Below, piece after piece: positions 16,301 through 24,945 of a stretch of 40,847 bases of DNA. Position 1 is the stretch's first letter, and each line of letters starts with the position of its first letter. The DNA comes from Candidatus Gottesmanbacteria bacterium RIFCSPHIGHO2_01_FULL_40_15 (GTDB taxonomy: Bacteria > Patescibacteriota > Microgenomatia > 2-02-FULL-39-11). The position numbers were made by a program, and so were the translations under genes. The notes under the pieces are model-generated. The model made no database searches and had not been told where the DNA came from. It worked only from the letters and a program-made list of their open reading frames with translations. The stretch lies in NCBI GenBank assembly GCA_001779115.1, contig MFJF01000004.1, positions 641 to 41,487 of the forward strand. The letters run 5' to 3'.

Positions 16301-16433
16301 GGGCTTAATAACAGTTAATTATGTCATCTTATATTTACCCCAGTATTTGGAATATGCCGGATTATTATTATGGTTAATATTACCTGCCGCATTATTATTG
16401 GTGCCTGTTACCCATTCAGAAGAGCACAACTGA
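13341..16433 (+). CDS. Very large polytopic membrane protein, GT-C/YfhO-like
   Basis: The 1030-residue protein has about 12 membrane helices in the first ~470 residues. An early loop after the first helix carries MGWDNVQVDLNP, the usual place of the GT-C catalytic Asp. A long extracytoplasmic part of about 500 residues, probably beta-rich, follows, and one or two helices end the protein (near residues 990-1020). Size and layout resemble YfhO-like or arabinofuranosyltransferase-like GT-C proteins. The segment HTIVLSQSFDKGWKLYRVN resembles the 'SE.YYPGWK' motif near the end of YfhO-like proteins, also seen in the 17911 gene. It likely glycosylates an envelope polymer. It is the last gene of the 9.7-16.4 kb run. 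Confidence 0.62.
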   Translation: MKKIFYNFFPEIILTLVVAVFFLANYTPGTFLMGWDNVQVDLNPVLGLKRSFYGVWQEYQGLGLLGGMSHSADLIRSVLIYFASKIIPQAVIRYAYHFVMLLMGGIGSYKLINYLLGEKNLAGKITGLTGAFFYLFNLATLQIFYVPYEPMSAHFAFLPWLLFLNLKFIDSGKRLTLLLLIIFNLLATPQSYVGTIFIVFTVFLSIIFLFKALTASGTIRRILICFLVLFLANAFWLLPNIYFIVNKASVNINSKSNQMVTEENILKNKKFGNFGNAALLKGFWFDNMEIDEKGLLHYQMGIWRNHMQKSIYPIIGYFMFTVSVSGMIIALKNRRKELYPFIVIFIVSFSMIANATPVLKLIPEFLSDIPLIKQAFRTPFTKFSISVSLIQSIFFSVSSLYLYFWFKDTKRWWLSAILLLLPVIYVYPMLTGNLFYRRVKTRFPEEYFKMFKYFSQANPNSRIANFPQYTYWGWSFYRWNYSGSGFIWYGIEQPVLDRTFDVWSRENENYYHELSYAVYSGDSNLFENTLEKYQIDWLLLDRNIVSFSNAKELYWDKIYFILATLNAKISLEKKYSNLEIYKVNLHNKTEDFIFAPKNPLHTVDPVYQWNNNDTGFAQYGNYYSAAGDTGIYYPFRTLFTGRNQDDIEFSVEQIDQEIIFSGDISEKFSKSNLYLPPLSVEDYVFVTKSNQITADHIYPQVYLNNQLIPYDVNSVNGNYIFLGDKGSGQLQIKIPITSGLYSYDNMDENAKSLTDCNLLDGSSNGYVENIINKSGWKRLSSFGRTVCLSLQLPQLAHKLSYLVSVTGNNQAGRSLFFSIINRNSDRSDLETYLSSSFITGNSYYIIPPMEKFGSGYNFVLKNISVGNIRSVNEIGRIIINPVPYKFLNGIKLISDGNLKINKNSGNNLKVSVSHTEPSRYNVESDANAHTIVLSQSFDKGWKLYRVNCNGGLLCNVRKSVPFLFLETAGKHVLVNNWENGWIIPKLPGLITVNYVILYLPQYLEYAGLLLWLILPAALLLVPVTHSEEHN

Positions 16434-16463
16434 TATTTTGTTTAATTTGAACCAAAATGCAAG

Positions 16464-16493
16464 TTGAGTAAAGCCGTATTATTCTTCTATACT
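16464..16493 (+). promoter_or_regulatory. Promoter of the signal peptidase-CAP gene
   Basis: TTGAGT (16464-16469) and TATACT (16488-16493) are separated by 18 bases. Transcription would start near 16500, about 11 bases before the ATG at 16511, giving a near-leaderless message. Confidence 0.5.
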
Positions 16494-16510
16494 ATCGTCA
16501 TCCGATAAAC

Positions 16511-17875
16511 ATGAGGAGTTTTGTTTTTTATTTCTCTGTTCTTTTAATTATTGGATTTCTTGGGTTCAGGTTTTCACCTCTCGCCTATTCCTTAATGCAA
16601 AATTCCGGGATTGTCGGAGAAGAAGTTCCTGTTTCCGGAACGGGTTCCATGTACCCGACATTTCCCAAAGCCGAGGGAGTGACCGAAAAAGAAGCATCCG
16701 CTCAAACCGTTGCCCGTCCTAAAATGCTCCGTTATCCGGCCGGCATTAATCTTATGGGAAAAAGATTTTTTTCCTATAAACTCCAAAGAGGGGATATTGT
16801 CGAGTTTGAAAACGATCTGACCCGTCAGTTAACGGATGAAAAATACGGCACGGCCACGGGATTTGTCAAAAGAATAATCGGCCTTCCCGGTGATTCTGTT
16901 GAATTGCGTGACGGTTACGTTTATTCAAACGGGAAAATACTGACTGAACCGTATACGGCAAAACCCAGAAGCACTTATGGCGGAGACTTTACGCCCGATT
17001 GCTCTGTAGTCAAAATTCCCGCTAGTTCATATTTTGTCCTGGGTGATAACCGCAAAGCCAGTCTTGATTCCAGGTTTGATATCGGTTTTGTAAAAGAAAC
17101 AGATATCCACCATGTTTTGCCTTTACATGATCAGGAAATATACAAAAGTAAGTGGCGTGATAGCAAAGACGATCAGTTGGCAGCCCACAAGACAACAACA
17201 GATGCACAGGATTTCGTTTTTCAACTAAATGAGGTGAGGCTTGCAAAAAATCTGAAAAAATTGAATTTGGACAATCTTTTGAATAAGTCAAGCCGTATCC
17301 GCGGAGATATTATTTTGGAAACTGATGATTTTTCTTCAGAAGCTTCAAGAAGCGGATTGACCCTGGAAAAAAGTATCAGGCAATCAGGTTACCGCAATAT
17401 TATATTTGCTGAAGTTTTTACCAGGGGTTATTATGAAGCCGGTGAACTTCTTGAAAATTTCTTTGAATTCCCGGACACCGAAAAACTGTTATTGTCAAAT
17501 GAATATCAGGATATCGGTTTATCGGCGGTAATAAAAGACGTAAACGGTTGTCCGACCCAGGTGGTAGTTATCCATTTGGGCGGTTACAAAGCTCCTAATT
17601 ATCAATCGGAAGATGTTAAAAGCTGGCAGACGCTAATCGCTAATTTAACCGATATATTACCCGGCTGGGAAAGTCTGTCAGGGGTAGAAGGAGTTAATCA
17701 GGAGAAATTAAACCGCTTGCTGACAGTATTAAGGACCCGTCTGGAAAATGCCCGAAGAATTTACAAACGGATTTTCGACAATCAGTGGCTTACCGACGGG
17801 GAGAAGAATTTAATTGAACAAGACAAGGCGCTTCATTCCGAAGCGGAAAAACTGATTACCGAACTCAATCGATAA
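16511..17875 (+). CDS. Signal peptidase I fused to a CAP/SCP-like domain
   Basis: Residues 1-200 are a signal peptidase I (S26): an N-terminal helix (about 4-20), GTGSMYPT with catalytic Ser46, FVKRIIGLPGD with general-base Lys120, and VLGDNRKASLDSR (177-189, family box E). Residues ~213-365 look like a CAP/SCP domain: FQLNEVRLAKNLKKLNLD near its start and YQDIGLSAVIKD near its end. A charged helical tail finishes the protein (about 380-454). The peptidase half cleaves signal peptides outside the membrane, so the CAP-like half would also be extracytoplasmic. Bacterial type I peptidases are normally 180-320 residues, so the fusion is unusual. It has its own promoter within the glycan region. 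Confidence 0.8.
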   Translation: MRSFVFYFSVLLIIGFLGFRFSPLAYSLMQNSGIVGEEVPVSGTGSMYPTFPKAEGVTEKEASAQTVARPKMLRYPAGINLMGKRFFSYKLQRGDIVEFENDLTRQLTDEKYGTATGFVKRIIGLPGDSVELRDGYVYSNGKILTEPYTAKPRSTYGGDFTPDCSVVKIPASSYFVLGDNRKASLDSRFDIGFVKETDIHHVLPLHDQEIYKSKWRDSKDDQLAAHKTTTDAQDFVFQLNEVRLAKNLKKLNLDNLLNKSSRIRGDIILETDDFSSEASRSGLTLEKSIRQSGYRNIIFAEVFTRGYYEAGELLENFFEFPDTEKLLLSNEYQDIGLSAVIKDVNGCPTQVVVIHLGGYKAPNYQSEDVKSWQTLIANLTDILPGWESLSGVEGVNQEKLNRLLTVLRTRLENARRIYKRIFDNQWLTDGEKNLIEQDKALHSEAEKLITELNR

Positions 17876-17910
17876 TTTTCAAAATATCCACGCGTGAGGA
17901 TTTTAAAAAA

Positions 17911-20100
17911 ATGGTCAGATTGAATAAAAATTTAACCGTCTTACTCATTATTATCTTATTTTCGTGGGCTTTATTAGGTAAAACTCTGATTCCTGATAAA
18001 ACTGAAATAATTTACGGCGGAGACCTTCTTACCCAATTCTATTTCTGGAAGGGATATCTGCGGGAAAACCTTTTGGCGGGCAAAATTCCTTTCTGGAACC
18101 CTTATATTTTTTCCGGAACTCCTTTTCTTGCCCATCCGGGCGTTGCTCCGTTTTACCCTCTAACCCTTATTTTTCTTCTGCTGCCTTTAAACTTTGCTTT
18201 CTCTGTTAATTATTTGATTCATATAATTATCGCCGGTCTCGGAGTTTATTATCTGACAAAAAAATCTACCGGTTATATTTCATCAATTTTTGCCTCATTG
18301 CTTTTTATTGGTAGCGGCTATGTTTCCAGCCGTATTTACGCCGGTCACTTAGACCTTTTAACCACTTCCGTCTGGATCCCCTGGATAATTTATTCATTAA
18401 TAAATCAGGCTGAACATCCAGGTCACAAAAAATACATAATTCATACCTCGTTTTTTATAACGCTTCTGATTTTGGCCGGGTACAGCGCCTATCTTCTTTT
18501 TACTTTGGGATTTATTACCCTGTTTCTGATGTTTTTATGGTTTCAAAGCCGGTCGATAAAAAAATCATCAGAAATATTACCTGCTTTTCTCGGCATTAGC
18601 CTGTCCGTTTTGTTCGCTACGGGGTTATCAGCCCTGTCATGGCTTCCTACCTGGCAATTAACCGGAAATTCCATTAGAGGCCAGGGATTGCCTTACAGTC
18701 TGGCGTCTTGGGGTTCGCTGCCTGTATCCGGTCTTAAGCTTTTCATAAATCCGTTTGACAGAACGGAGCTTGACAAAATCAGCTTTAATTTGGGAGGCGG
18801 TCCCAAACCAAACCCCTTTGACCATTATTCCGGTCGTATTGCCATTTTAGTAATTCTTGGCTTTGTTCTTCTTTGGGTTTTCCGGGCTGTTTTGAGGAAA
18901 AAGACTAAAATCAATCCGTATTTTTGGCTTTTCCTTTTTGCTTCCGTTATTTTCCTTTGGATTTCATTCGGACCCAATATTTTTCCGTCACTGCATTTAT
19001 TGCTATTCAGGTTTATTCCGCTTTACCGCTATATCAGGATTCCGATTCAAAACCTGATTTTTCCTGTCGTGCTTTTGCCTGTAATGACGGCATTTGTCCT
19101 GTCGGTAATTAAAAATGATCTGATAAAATTAATTATTGGTTCAGTCGCGGTTATCGAGTTGTATATTTTTTCCGCACCCTTTATATTTCTGACTTCTCTT
19201 CCGGAAATGAAACATGATCAGGATCTTATCCTCAGTATCAAAAAGGAAACAGACGCTTTTTTGAAGCCAGGAAGCGGAGGAAGACTTCTTCCGGCAGCCA
19301 GGGTAATATCGCCGCTTTTGCAAAAATTTGATCTTAACGCCTCAATGAATTATAGATTCGGCTCAACATCAGGATATGATCCGGTCATTTTAAGAAATTA
19401 TTATGATTTTATTGATGCCGCCAACACCAGTCGGCTTTCTTCACTCCTCTTATATAACGTGGAAATACCTCCGCTTAACTTAAATCCTGCGATTTTGAAT
19501 TTTCTTAATATATCGCGCGTTCTCGTTGATTATCCGGCTGATGACTTGAGCGGATTGAAATTGAAAAGCAAAACGGAATACTACTCACTTTTTGAAAATA
19601 CATCTTATCAGGAAAAATTTTTTCCCGTATCATCCCTTAAAATCTTTAACAGTGACGACAGCCTTAAAGATGAAATTATCAGCAAGCTGCCTGATTTTTC
19701 TGCATCTGTATATATATCAACCAAGGAAATTAACAAACTATCTTCATACAATATAAATTGTCCCGACGGCAACCTAACCGGTGAAGCCGAAATCTTGGAA
19801 TTCGATATCAATAAAATTAGAATTAAAACTTCTTTTAACTGTCCGGTATTTCTATCTTCAAGTGAAGTTTATTATCCCGGATGGAAAGTAAAGGTTAATG
19901 GAAAAAAAAGTCCAGTACTTAACTCAAATATTGCTTTCAGAACAGTTTATTTACCCATGGGGGAAAATAATATTGAATACTATTTTTCCCCGGATATTTA
20001 TATATTAGGTTTTACTATAAGTTTAACAAGTCTTGGATTTATTTTAATTTACTATTTGAAAAAACCCAAACCAAAGCAACACCCTGCCGTGAAACTTTAA
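17911..20100 (+). CDS. YfhO-family polytopic membrane protein
   Basis: The 729-residue protein starts with a helix, then YGGDLLTQFYFWKGYLREN and FWNPYIFSGTPFLA, the hallmark opening of YfhO-type proteins. About 11-12 helices fill the first ~430 residues. A soluble part follows with SSEVYYPGWKVKVNGK near residue 650, a typical YfhO C-terminal motif, and a last helix. YfhO is implicated in glycosylation of lipoteichoic acid in Firmicutes; here an envelope-glycan role is inferred. Its 3' end overlaps the convergent gene by 62 bases. Confidence 0.75.
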   Translation: MVRLNKNLTVLLIIILFSWALLGKTLIPDKTEIIYGGDLLTQFYFWKGYLRENLLAGKIPFWNPYIFSGTPFLAHPGVAPFYPLTLIFLLLPLNFAFSVNYLIHIIIAGLGVYYLTKKSTGYISSIFASLLFIGSGYVSSRIYAGHLDLLTTSVWIPWIIYSLINQAEHPGHKKYIIHTSFFITLLILAGYSAYLLFTLGFITLFLMFLWFQSRSIKKSSEILPAFLGISLSVLFATGLSALSWLPTWQLTGNSIRGQGLPYSLASWGSLPVSGLKLFINPFDRTELDKISFNLGGGPKPNPFDHYSGRIAILVILGFVLLWVFRAVLRKKTKINPYFWLFLFASVIFLWISFGPNIFPSLHLLLFRFIPLYRYIRIPIQNLIFPVVLLPVMTAFVLSVIKNDLIKLIIGSVAVIELYIFSAPFIFLTSLPEMKHDQDLILSIKKETDAFLKPGSGGRLLPAARVISPLLQKFDLNASMNYRFGSTSGYDPVILRNYYDFIDAANTSRLSSLLLYNVEIPPLNLNPAILNFLNISRVLVDYPADDLSGLKLKSKTEYYSLFENTSYQEKFFPVSSLKIFNSDDSLKDEIISKLPDFSASVYISTKEINKLSSYNINCPDGNLTGEAEILEFDINKIRIKTSFNCPVFLSSSEVYYPGWKVKVNGKKSPVLNSNIAFRTVYLPMGENNIEYYFSPDIYILGFTISLTSLGFILIYYLKKPKPKQHPAVKL

Positions 20101-21622
20101 AGACGATTTTGCCTGATTTTTCCTTTTCGGAAAGAAGTGAACCGACTCCGTAAAGATCATAAAACGATTGACGGTTGAGAAGGACGACATAATCGCTTTC
20201 ATTAATTGCTTTTTTATTGGCATTTAAAAGAAGATCAGGTCTTAAATACGTAGCTGCGGTTGCTTGAGCCATGACAATATTAACGTAAGAGCCAAAAGGC
20301 GCGTTTTCATTTAACCATAAAACCGCTTCCCGTTGGGGTGTACCCCAGAAATCAATGTCAAATTTTCCCTGTGCTCCGGAAATTCCTCCCGTCAGACTGT
20401 TGAAATAACTGGTCTGATAGGGATGTAACCGTATTAAATTCCAGGATAATGCGGAAATGAAAAAAACTCCTGATAATAATTTAAGAGCTTTTAATTTCTT
20501 GGTATTGGAAACAGTTTTATAAATAAAATTCAACCCGATTCCCGTAAATGCCGACAAAGGAAATAAAATTTCCATAAAATGCCGGACGCCGTCAATAGCG
20601 CCGGTTTTAGGACTTAAATACCTGGCTAGCGGAATAAAAAACCATAAGAGGATTAATAAATATCGTCTGCTGTTTTTGATAGATTGAATCAGGCTTATTA
20701 CTATACCCAATATAGAAGGCAACAAAATAAGAAGGGGAGTCGCAACAGCCAGGTATACATAAGGGTAATGAAATGGAATATTAATGCCGGATCGTATCAT
20801 TTTGCCCAAATATAAAACCGGCATGTTGTAGGTATTTAATGAATAAAAACGGGGCAATTCCAAAAGTTTTTCCAGGGGATCACTCCAGAAAGGCCACCAT
20901 AGGGTAATAGCCAAAATCGGAGCCAGCAAAAAATAGGAAATCACTTTTAAGTTTGTTTCTACAAAATATTTTTTGTTTTGAAGATATCTGCCTATTCCGG
21001 TTATAAAAAAATAAATGCCGGAGATTACCGGAATCATTATCGAGTTAATTTTGACATTGAAAGCAAAGGCAAAAGCCAGGCAGGCGTACAGAAGGGAGGA
21101 TAAATTTTTTTTATTGGTAAGGCGCCAAAATAAATAAATTGATAAAGCAAATGCAAATGAGTTCGGTACATCCTTCATATTATTATGGATATACCCGAAA
21201 TATGACGGATGTAATGACAGAGCCAGTGATCCGGCAACCGCTACGGTTAATCCGAACGCTTCAAGAAGGAATATGAATAAAACAAAAACCCCTGCCGCAC
21301 CGAAAAACACCATCGGTAGATTATAGGCTGCGTCAAACGGGAGAATGTTAAACCTGTCGGTAAATATGACCTGGGATAAGGAAGGAATTATTTGGGTAAA
21401 TGGTCCGAAGGGATCCTCAGTTGTTAATCTCGGATCAGGCGCTGAATAGGGTAAATTGTCCGGTTCGGATATTTTCGGTACTTTTTCTCCCAGATGAAAC
21501 AGACCGGCATAATGATGATAGTGATAATCCCAGGACAAAGCGTAATCTTTTAAGATGGCTAAATTTATTGAAAGATAAACAAAAAAAATTATAAGTCCGA
21601 TAAATAAATTTCTTTTTCCCAC
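20039..21622 (-). CDS. GT39/ArnT-like polytopic mannosyltransferase-type protein
   Basis: The 527-residue protein has about 11-12 helices. The first loop carries LSWDYHYHHYAG with the Asp expected at the GT-C catalytic place, and a later loop has NNMKDVPNSFAFALSIYLFWRL, typical of protein O-mannosyltransferase/ArnT-like sequences. It is inferred to use polyprenyl-phosphate sugar made by the two GT2 enzymes just upstream on the same strand (21650-23079). The stop lies inside the convergent YfhO-like gene. The sugar and acceptor cannot be read from sequence. Confidence 0.72.
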   Translation of the reverse strand: MGKRNLFIGLIIFFVYLSINLAILKDYALSWDYHYHHYAGLFHLGEKVPKISEPDNLPYSAPDPRLTTEDPFGPFTQIIPSLSQVIFTDRFNILPFDAAYNLPMVFFGAAGVFVLFIFLLEAFGLTVAVAGSLALSLHPSYFGYIHNNMKDVPNSFAFALSIYLFWRLTNKKNLSSLLYACLAFAFAFNVKINSIMIPVISGIYFFITGIGRYLQNKKYFVETNLKVISYFLLAPILAITLWWPFWSDPLEKLLELPRFYSLNTYNMPVLYLGKMIRSGINIPFHYPYVYLAVATPLLILLPSILGIVISLIQSIKNSRRYLLILLWFFIPLARYLSPKTGAIDGVRHFMEILFPLSAFTGIGLNFIYKTVSNTKKLKALKLLSGVFFISALSWNLIRLHPYQTSYFNSLTGGISGAQGKFDIDFWGTPQREAVLWLNENAPFGSYVNIVMAQATAATYLRPDLLLNANKKAINESDYVVLLNRQSFYDLYGVGSLLSEKEKSGKIVFKVSRQGVALVWVFSNSKLK

Positions 21623-21649
21623 GACAATAAATTAATATTTCAGATTTTA

Positions 21650-22360
21650 TTATTTAATCAAAAAAATTTTAGGAAGAAAAAAAAGGTAATCAATAAATGT
21701 CCGCATTTTTCCCATTTTACTTTTTCCCCAAATTCTCGGCTCGTAAACTATCGGTACCTCAGCCATTTTGTAGCCCAGTTTTGAACTTTTAATCAAAAGC
21801 TCCATGTAGTTGGGGTAGCCTTTTTCCAATAACCTGTTTCTGACGTCGATAATGACCGGGCTTTTAATCAGCCGGTATCCTGAGGAGATATCATGGATTT
21901 CAAGCCCCACTGCCATTCTAATGAATTTGTTGGTCAATTTACTGATGATTTTCTTCCATATTCTTTTATCCCGGAAGGCGCCTCCTCGCATAAATCTTGA
22001 TCCGACTACCAGGTCAGCGTCAATCGAGTTCATTTTCCTTATAAATAAAGGCAAACTCTTGGGATCATGGTTGAGATCAGCATCAAGAGTCAGAACATGG
22101 GAAAACCGTGGCGTAACCCGGTCAAATCCTGTTTTATAAGCCCGGCCTACTCCCAGAGGATTCGGAAAATAGATCCAGCTGATTTTCCTGTATTTTTTCT
22201 TAAGTTTTCTCAGCAAAGTTTTGCTTCCGTCATTTCCCTGGATTATAAATAATATTTCATAGTCCCGGCTGACTTTAGGTAATATTTTAAAAAGTCCGGC
22301 AATCAGCGGTTTAAGATTGTTTTTCTCGTTATAAGCCGGTATTACGCACAAGAGCTTCAT
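21650..22360 (-). CDS. GT2 glycosyltransferase, DPM1-like
   Basis: The 236-residue protein has LLCVIPAYNEKNNL, a RVTPRFSHVLTLDADLNHDP segment with the metal-binding Asp pair, VVGSRFMRGG and the EVPIVYEPRIWGKSKM end typical of dolichol-phosphate mannose synthases. No C-terminal membrane helices are present, so it is a soluble or peripheral enzyme. It is expected to make a polyprenyl-phosphate hexose in the cytoplasm. Its ATG shares one base with the upstream stop (TAATG), so translation is coupled with the paralogous gene. Confidence 0.82.
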   Translation of the reverse strand: MKLLCVIPAYNEKNNLKPLIAGLFKILPKVSRDYEILFIIQGNDGSKTLLRKLKKKYRKISWIYFPNPLGVGRAYKTGFDRVTPRFSHVLTLDADLNHDPKSLPLFIRKMNSIDADLVVGSRFMRGGAFRDKRIWKKIISKLTNKFIRMAVGLEIHDISSGYRLIKSPVIIDVRNRLLEKGYPNYMELLIKSSKLGYKMAEVPIVYEPRIWGKSKMGKMRTFIDYLFFLPKIFLIK

Positions 22361-23079
22361 TATCTGGTGAGGATAAGTTCAATTACGGTTCTTGAATAGT
22401 CAAGAAACATGGTGAAAAATTTTGATTTACTTACCCCGTGGATTCTGTTTTTATAATATACTGGGATTTCAGTTATCAATAAGCCCTTATTATTTCCGGC
22501 GTAAACCAATCTGATGAAATAGTCGCCGTACCCGCGAAAAATTTTTTCGGTAAGCAGTTCCTCAATTGCATCTTTTCTGCTCATGAAAAATCCGCTTAAA
22601 TTATCCCGGGTCGGCAGGGCTAAAATAAACTGGATTAATCTGTTATATATAAGACTTAAATAATTTCTTAATCTGTTTTCCATTCCTCCGCCCGAAACAT
22701 ATCTTGACCCGACGATTAAATCATATTTTGATAGTTTTTTATACATCTTCATCAGTACTTTGGGGTCATGGTTAAAATCGGTATCCATAACACAAACAAA
22801 TTTTCCGCGCGCCTTCCTTAATCCGTGAAGTATTGCCGTTGCCAAACCTTTTTCCTTTCTCACAAATATTCTGATATTTCTTTTTTTGATGTATTTTTTC
22901 TCTGTTTTGATTCCTGTTTTATCAGGACTATTGTCATCTACAACTATAATCTCAAATTCTATTTTTCCTTCTAAATTTCTGCGGATTTCCTCGATAAGGA
23001 GAATAATATTATCTGCTTCATTATACGTCGGCAGCACTACGCTTAACTTTAATCCGTCATTTCTCATTAGGTAATTCAC
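22360..23079 (-). CDS. GT2 polyprenol-phosphate mannosyltransferase (DPM1-like)
   Basis: The 239-residue protein shows LKLSVVLPTYNEADNI, IVVDDNSPDKTG, CVMDTDFNHDP with the DxD-type metal site, IVGSRYVSGG and ITEIPVYYKNRIHGVSKS, all standard for DPM1-like GT2 enzymes. It is paralogous to the next gene and starts the minus-strand unit of two GT2 genes plus one GT-C gene. Two sugar-lipid synthases side by side suggest either two sugars or a heteromeric enzyme. It is divergent from the GT4 gene at 23135 with a 55-base gap. Confidence 0.85.
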   Translation of the reverse strand: MNYLMRNDGLKLSVVLPTYNEADNIILLIEEIRRNLEGKIEFEIIVVDDNSPDKTGIKTEKKYIKKRNIRIFVRKEKGLATAILHGLRKARGKFVCVMDTDFNHDPKVLMKMYKKLSKYDLIVGSRYVSGGGMENRLRNYLSLIYNRLIQFILALPTRDNLSGFFMSRKDAIEELLTEKIFRGYGDYFIRLVYAGNNKGLLITEIPVYYKNRIHGVSKSKFFTMFLDYSRTVIELILTR

Positions 23080-23134
23080 CCTAATTCTGATAATATCTGA
23101 TCATATAGATTTTGGCTATTTTCTGCAATAACCG

Positions 23135-24343
23135 ATGAAGGTGGGTTTTATATCTTATTGGTCCTGTCCGTTAACCAGATTGGGAATTCTCCGGGCGGGA
23201 GGTATGAATGTTTATATTGTTAATCTGGCTAACCAGCTTGGTAAATTGGGTGTGGCTGTTGATATTTATACCAGATCCCATAAGGATAAACACGCTCCAA
23301 GTACTATAAGGTTGTTTGAAAACGTTAATCTTATTCATCTGCCGGTTCAAAATAAAGATGATTATCTGGCTGTTTTAAATTTCGCCCGGATAGTTTCCGA
23401 TTATATTGATAAAAAAAATTTGACTTATGACTTATTTCATTCTCACTATTATTTTTCCGGGTTATCGGCGTTAATTCTTAAAACAAAATTTAAAATTCCC
23501 TTTATTCAGACATTCCATACGTTAGGGGAAATGAAAAAAAGATACGTCGGATTATCAGATATTAGCCGGATAAAAGCTGAAAAACAAATAACGATAATAT
23601 CTGATGCTCTGATTGCTTCCACCCAACTGGAAAAAAACCATTTGGAAAAATATTATAAAGCTGATCCCGGGAAAATCCATGTTATTACACCCGGAGTAAA
23701 TCACCATCTTTTCCGGCCTCATGATAAAATAAAAAGTCGCCGTATCCTCAATTTGCCTTTAAATAAAAAAATTGTTCTATTTGTGGGAAGGATTGACCCG
23801 GTAAAAGGCCTGACTTTTCTTATCCGGGCAGTAGGTCTTCTCACCCGGAAATATCCCGATTTTAAGGAGAGTATTAATGTTCTTTTGATCGGCGGCGATA
23901 TAAACAGCAGGTATTTTTGGCATAATAAGGAAGTTAAAAAAATAGTCAGACTCATTAAAATTAAAAAATTGTCAGGTTGTGTCAATTTCCTGGGAAGTGT
24001 CAGCCATAATAAACTTCCCAGATTTTATTCATCGGCTGATGTGGTAGTGCTGCCCTCATTCTATGAATCATTCGGATTGGTTGTTTTGGAGGCAATGGCT
24101 TGCGGATCAGCCGTGCTTTCTTCAGCTGTCGGTGGTGTACAATATTTAATCCGTGACGGAAAAAACGGAATAATATTTCGAAGCGGAAATGTGGCGGATT
24201 TGAGCTGGAAATTATATCAGCTGATCAATAATCCCGGTAAAAGGGAAAGTTTGGGAAAAAATGCCGTTTATACCGGCCGGAATTTATGCTGGGAGAAACA
24301 GGCTGATAAAATGAAGTCATTATATGAAAAAATTGCAGTATGA
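23135..24343 (+). CDS. GT4 glycosyltransferase, MshA/sucrose-synthase-like
   Basis: The 402-residue GT-B enzyme begins with the acceptor-side GGMNVYIVNLANQLGKLG. The donor domain shows FVGRIDPVKGLTFLIRAV and then PSFYESFGLVVLEAMACG, with the E-x7-E motif of retaining GT4 enzymes. It resembles glycosyltransferases using UDP- or GDP-sugars on small or lipid acceptors (the MshA-like group). It overlaps the phosphatase gene by four bases (ATGA) and heads a plus-strand run to 26318. The specific acceptor is unknown. Confidence 0.82.
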   Translation: MKVGFISYWSCPLTRLGILRAGGMNVYIVNLANQLGKLGVAVDIYTRSHKDKHAPSTIRLFENVNLIHLPVQNKDDYLAVLNFARIVSDYIDKKNLTYDLFHSHYYFSGLSALILKTKFKIPFIQTFHTLGEMKKRYVGLSDISRIKAEKQITIISDALIASTQLEKNHLEKYYKADPGKIHVITPGVNHHLFRPHDKIKSRRILNLPLNKKIVLFVGRIDPVKGLTFLIRAVGLLTRKYPDFKESINVLLIGGDINSRYFWHNKEVKKIVRLIKIKKLSGCVNFLGSVSHNKLPRFYSSADVVVLPSFYESFGLVVLEAMACGSAVLSSAVGGVQYLIRDGKNGIIFRSGNVADLSWKLYQLINNPGKRESLGKNAVYTGRNLCWEKQADKMKSLYEKIAV

Positions 24344-24939
24344 ATATGGTGAATATTAAAGCCAAACATAATAAAACAACTCTGATAATAATGAGGCACG
24401 GCGAGGTGGAAAATCTTGGTAAAGTGCTTTACGGCAGGCTTCCCGGATTTGGTTTAAGCCAAAAAGGTATTTTGCAGGTAATTTCGTCTGCTGAAAAACT
24501 TCAAGGCCGGAAGATTTCCGCGATTTATACAAGTCCGATGCTGCGGGCTAGGCAAACAGGTGCCATTCTTTCCCGTTATTTTCGGATTCACCCAAAAATT
24601 TCGTCACTTATCACTGAAGTGAACATTATCTATCAGGGAATGGCTCTTGATAGTTTCCGGAAGGAAATACAATCAACTCTCTATACTCCGGTTAATTTAA
24701 AAAAAGGTCAGGAATCAATAGAATCAATATCAGATAGGATGATGAGATTTGTCCACCTAGTAAACGGAAAGCATCCGGGTGAAACAGTAATTGCTGTTTC
24801 TCACGGAGATCCGATCCTTATATTAAAATGTAACACGTTAAAGCGTTCTTTTACCTGGAGTTACAAGAAAAATAATTACATTAAAACCGGAGATTTCATG
24901 GAACTGGAAATAAAGGAAGAAAAGTATAACTGGAAATAA
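24340..24939 (+). CDS. Histidine phosphatase (phosphoglycerate-mutase-like)
   Basis: The 199-residue protein carries the RHG signature (LIIMRHGEV, residues ~17-25, His phospho-acceptor), LSQKG, IYTSPMLRARQTG and the second catalytic His in VIAVSHGDP. These place it in the histidine phosphatase superfamily, branch 1, where substrates range from phosphoglycerate to sugar and polyprenyl phosphates. Next to a GT4 enzyme and a PAP2 phosphatase, a role in sugar-phosphate or lipid-phosphate removal is more likely than glycolysis, but this is inference. Confidence 0.82.
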   Translation: MNMVNIKAKHNKTTLIIMRHGEVENLGKVLYGRLPGFGLSQKGILQVISSAEKLQGRKISAIYTSPMLRARQTGAILSRYFRIHPKISSLITEVNIIYQGMALDSFRKEIQSTLYTPVNLKKGQESIESISDRMMRFVHLVNGKHPGETVIAVSHGDPILILKCNTLKRSFTWSYKKNNYIKTGDFMELEIKEEKYNWK

Positions 24940-24945
24940 CATTAT

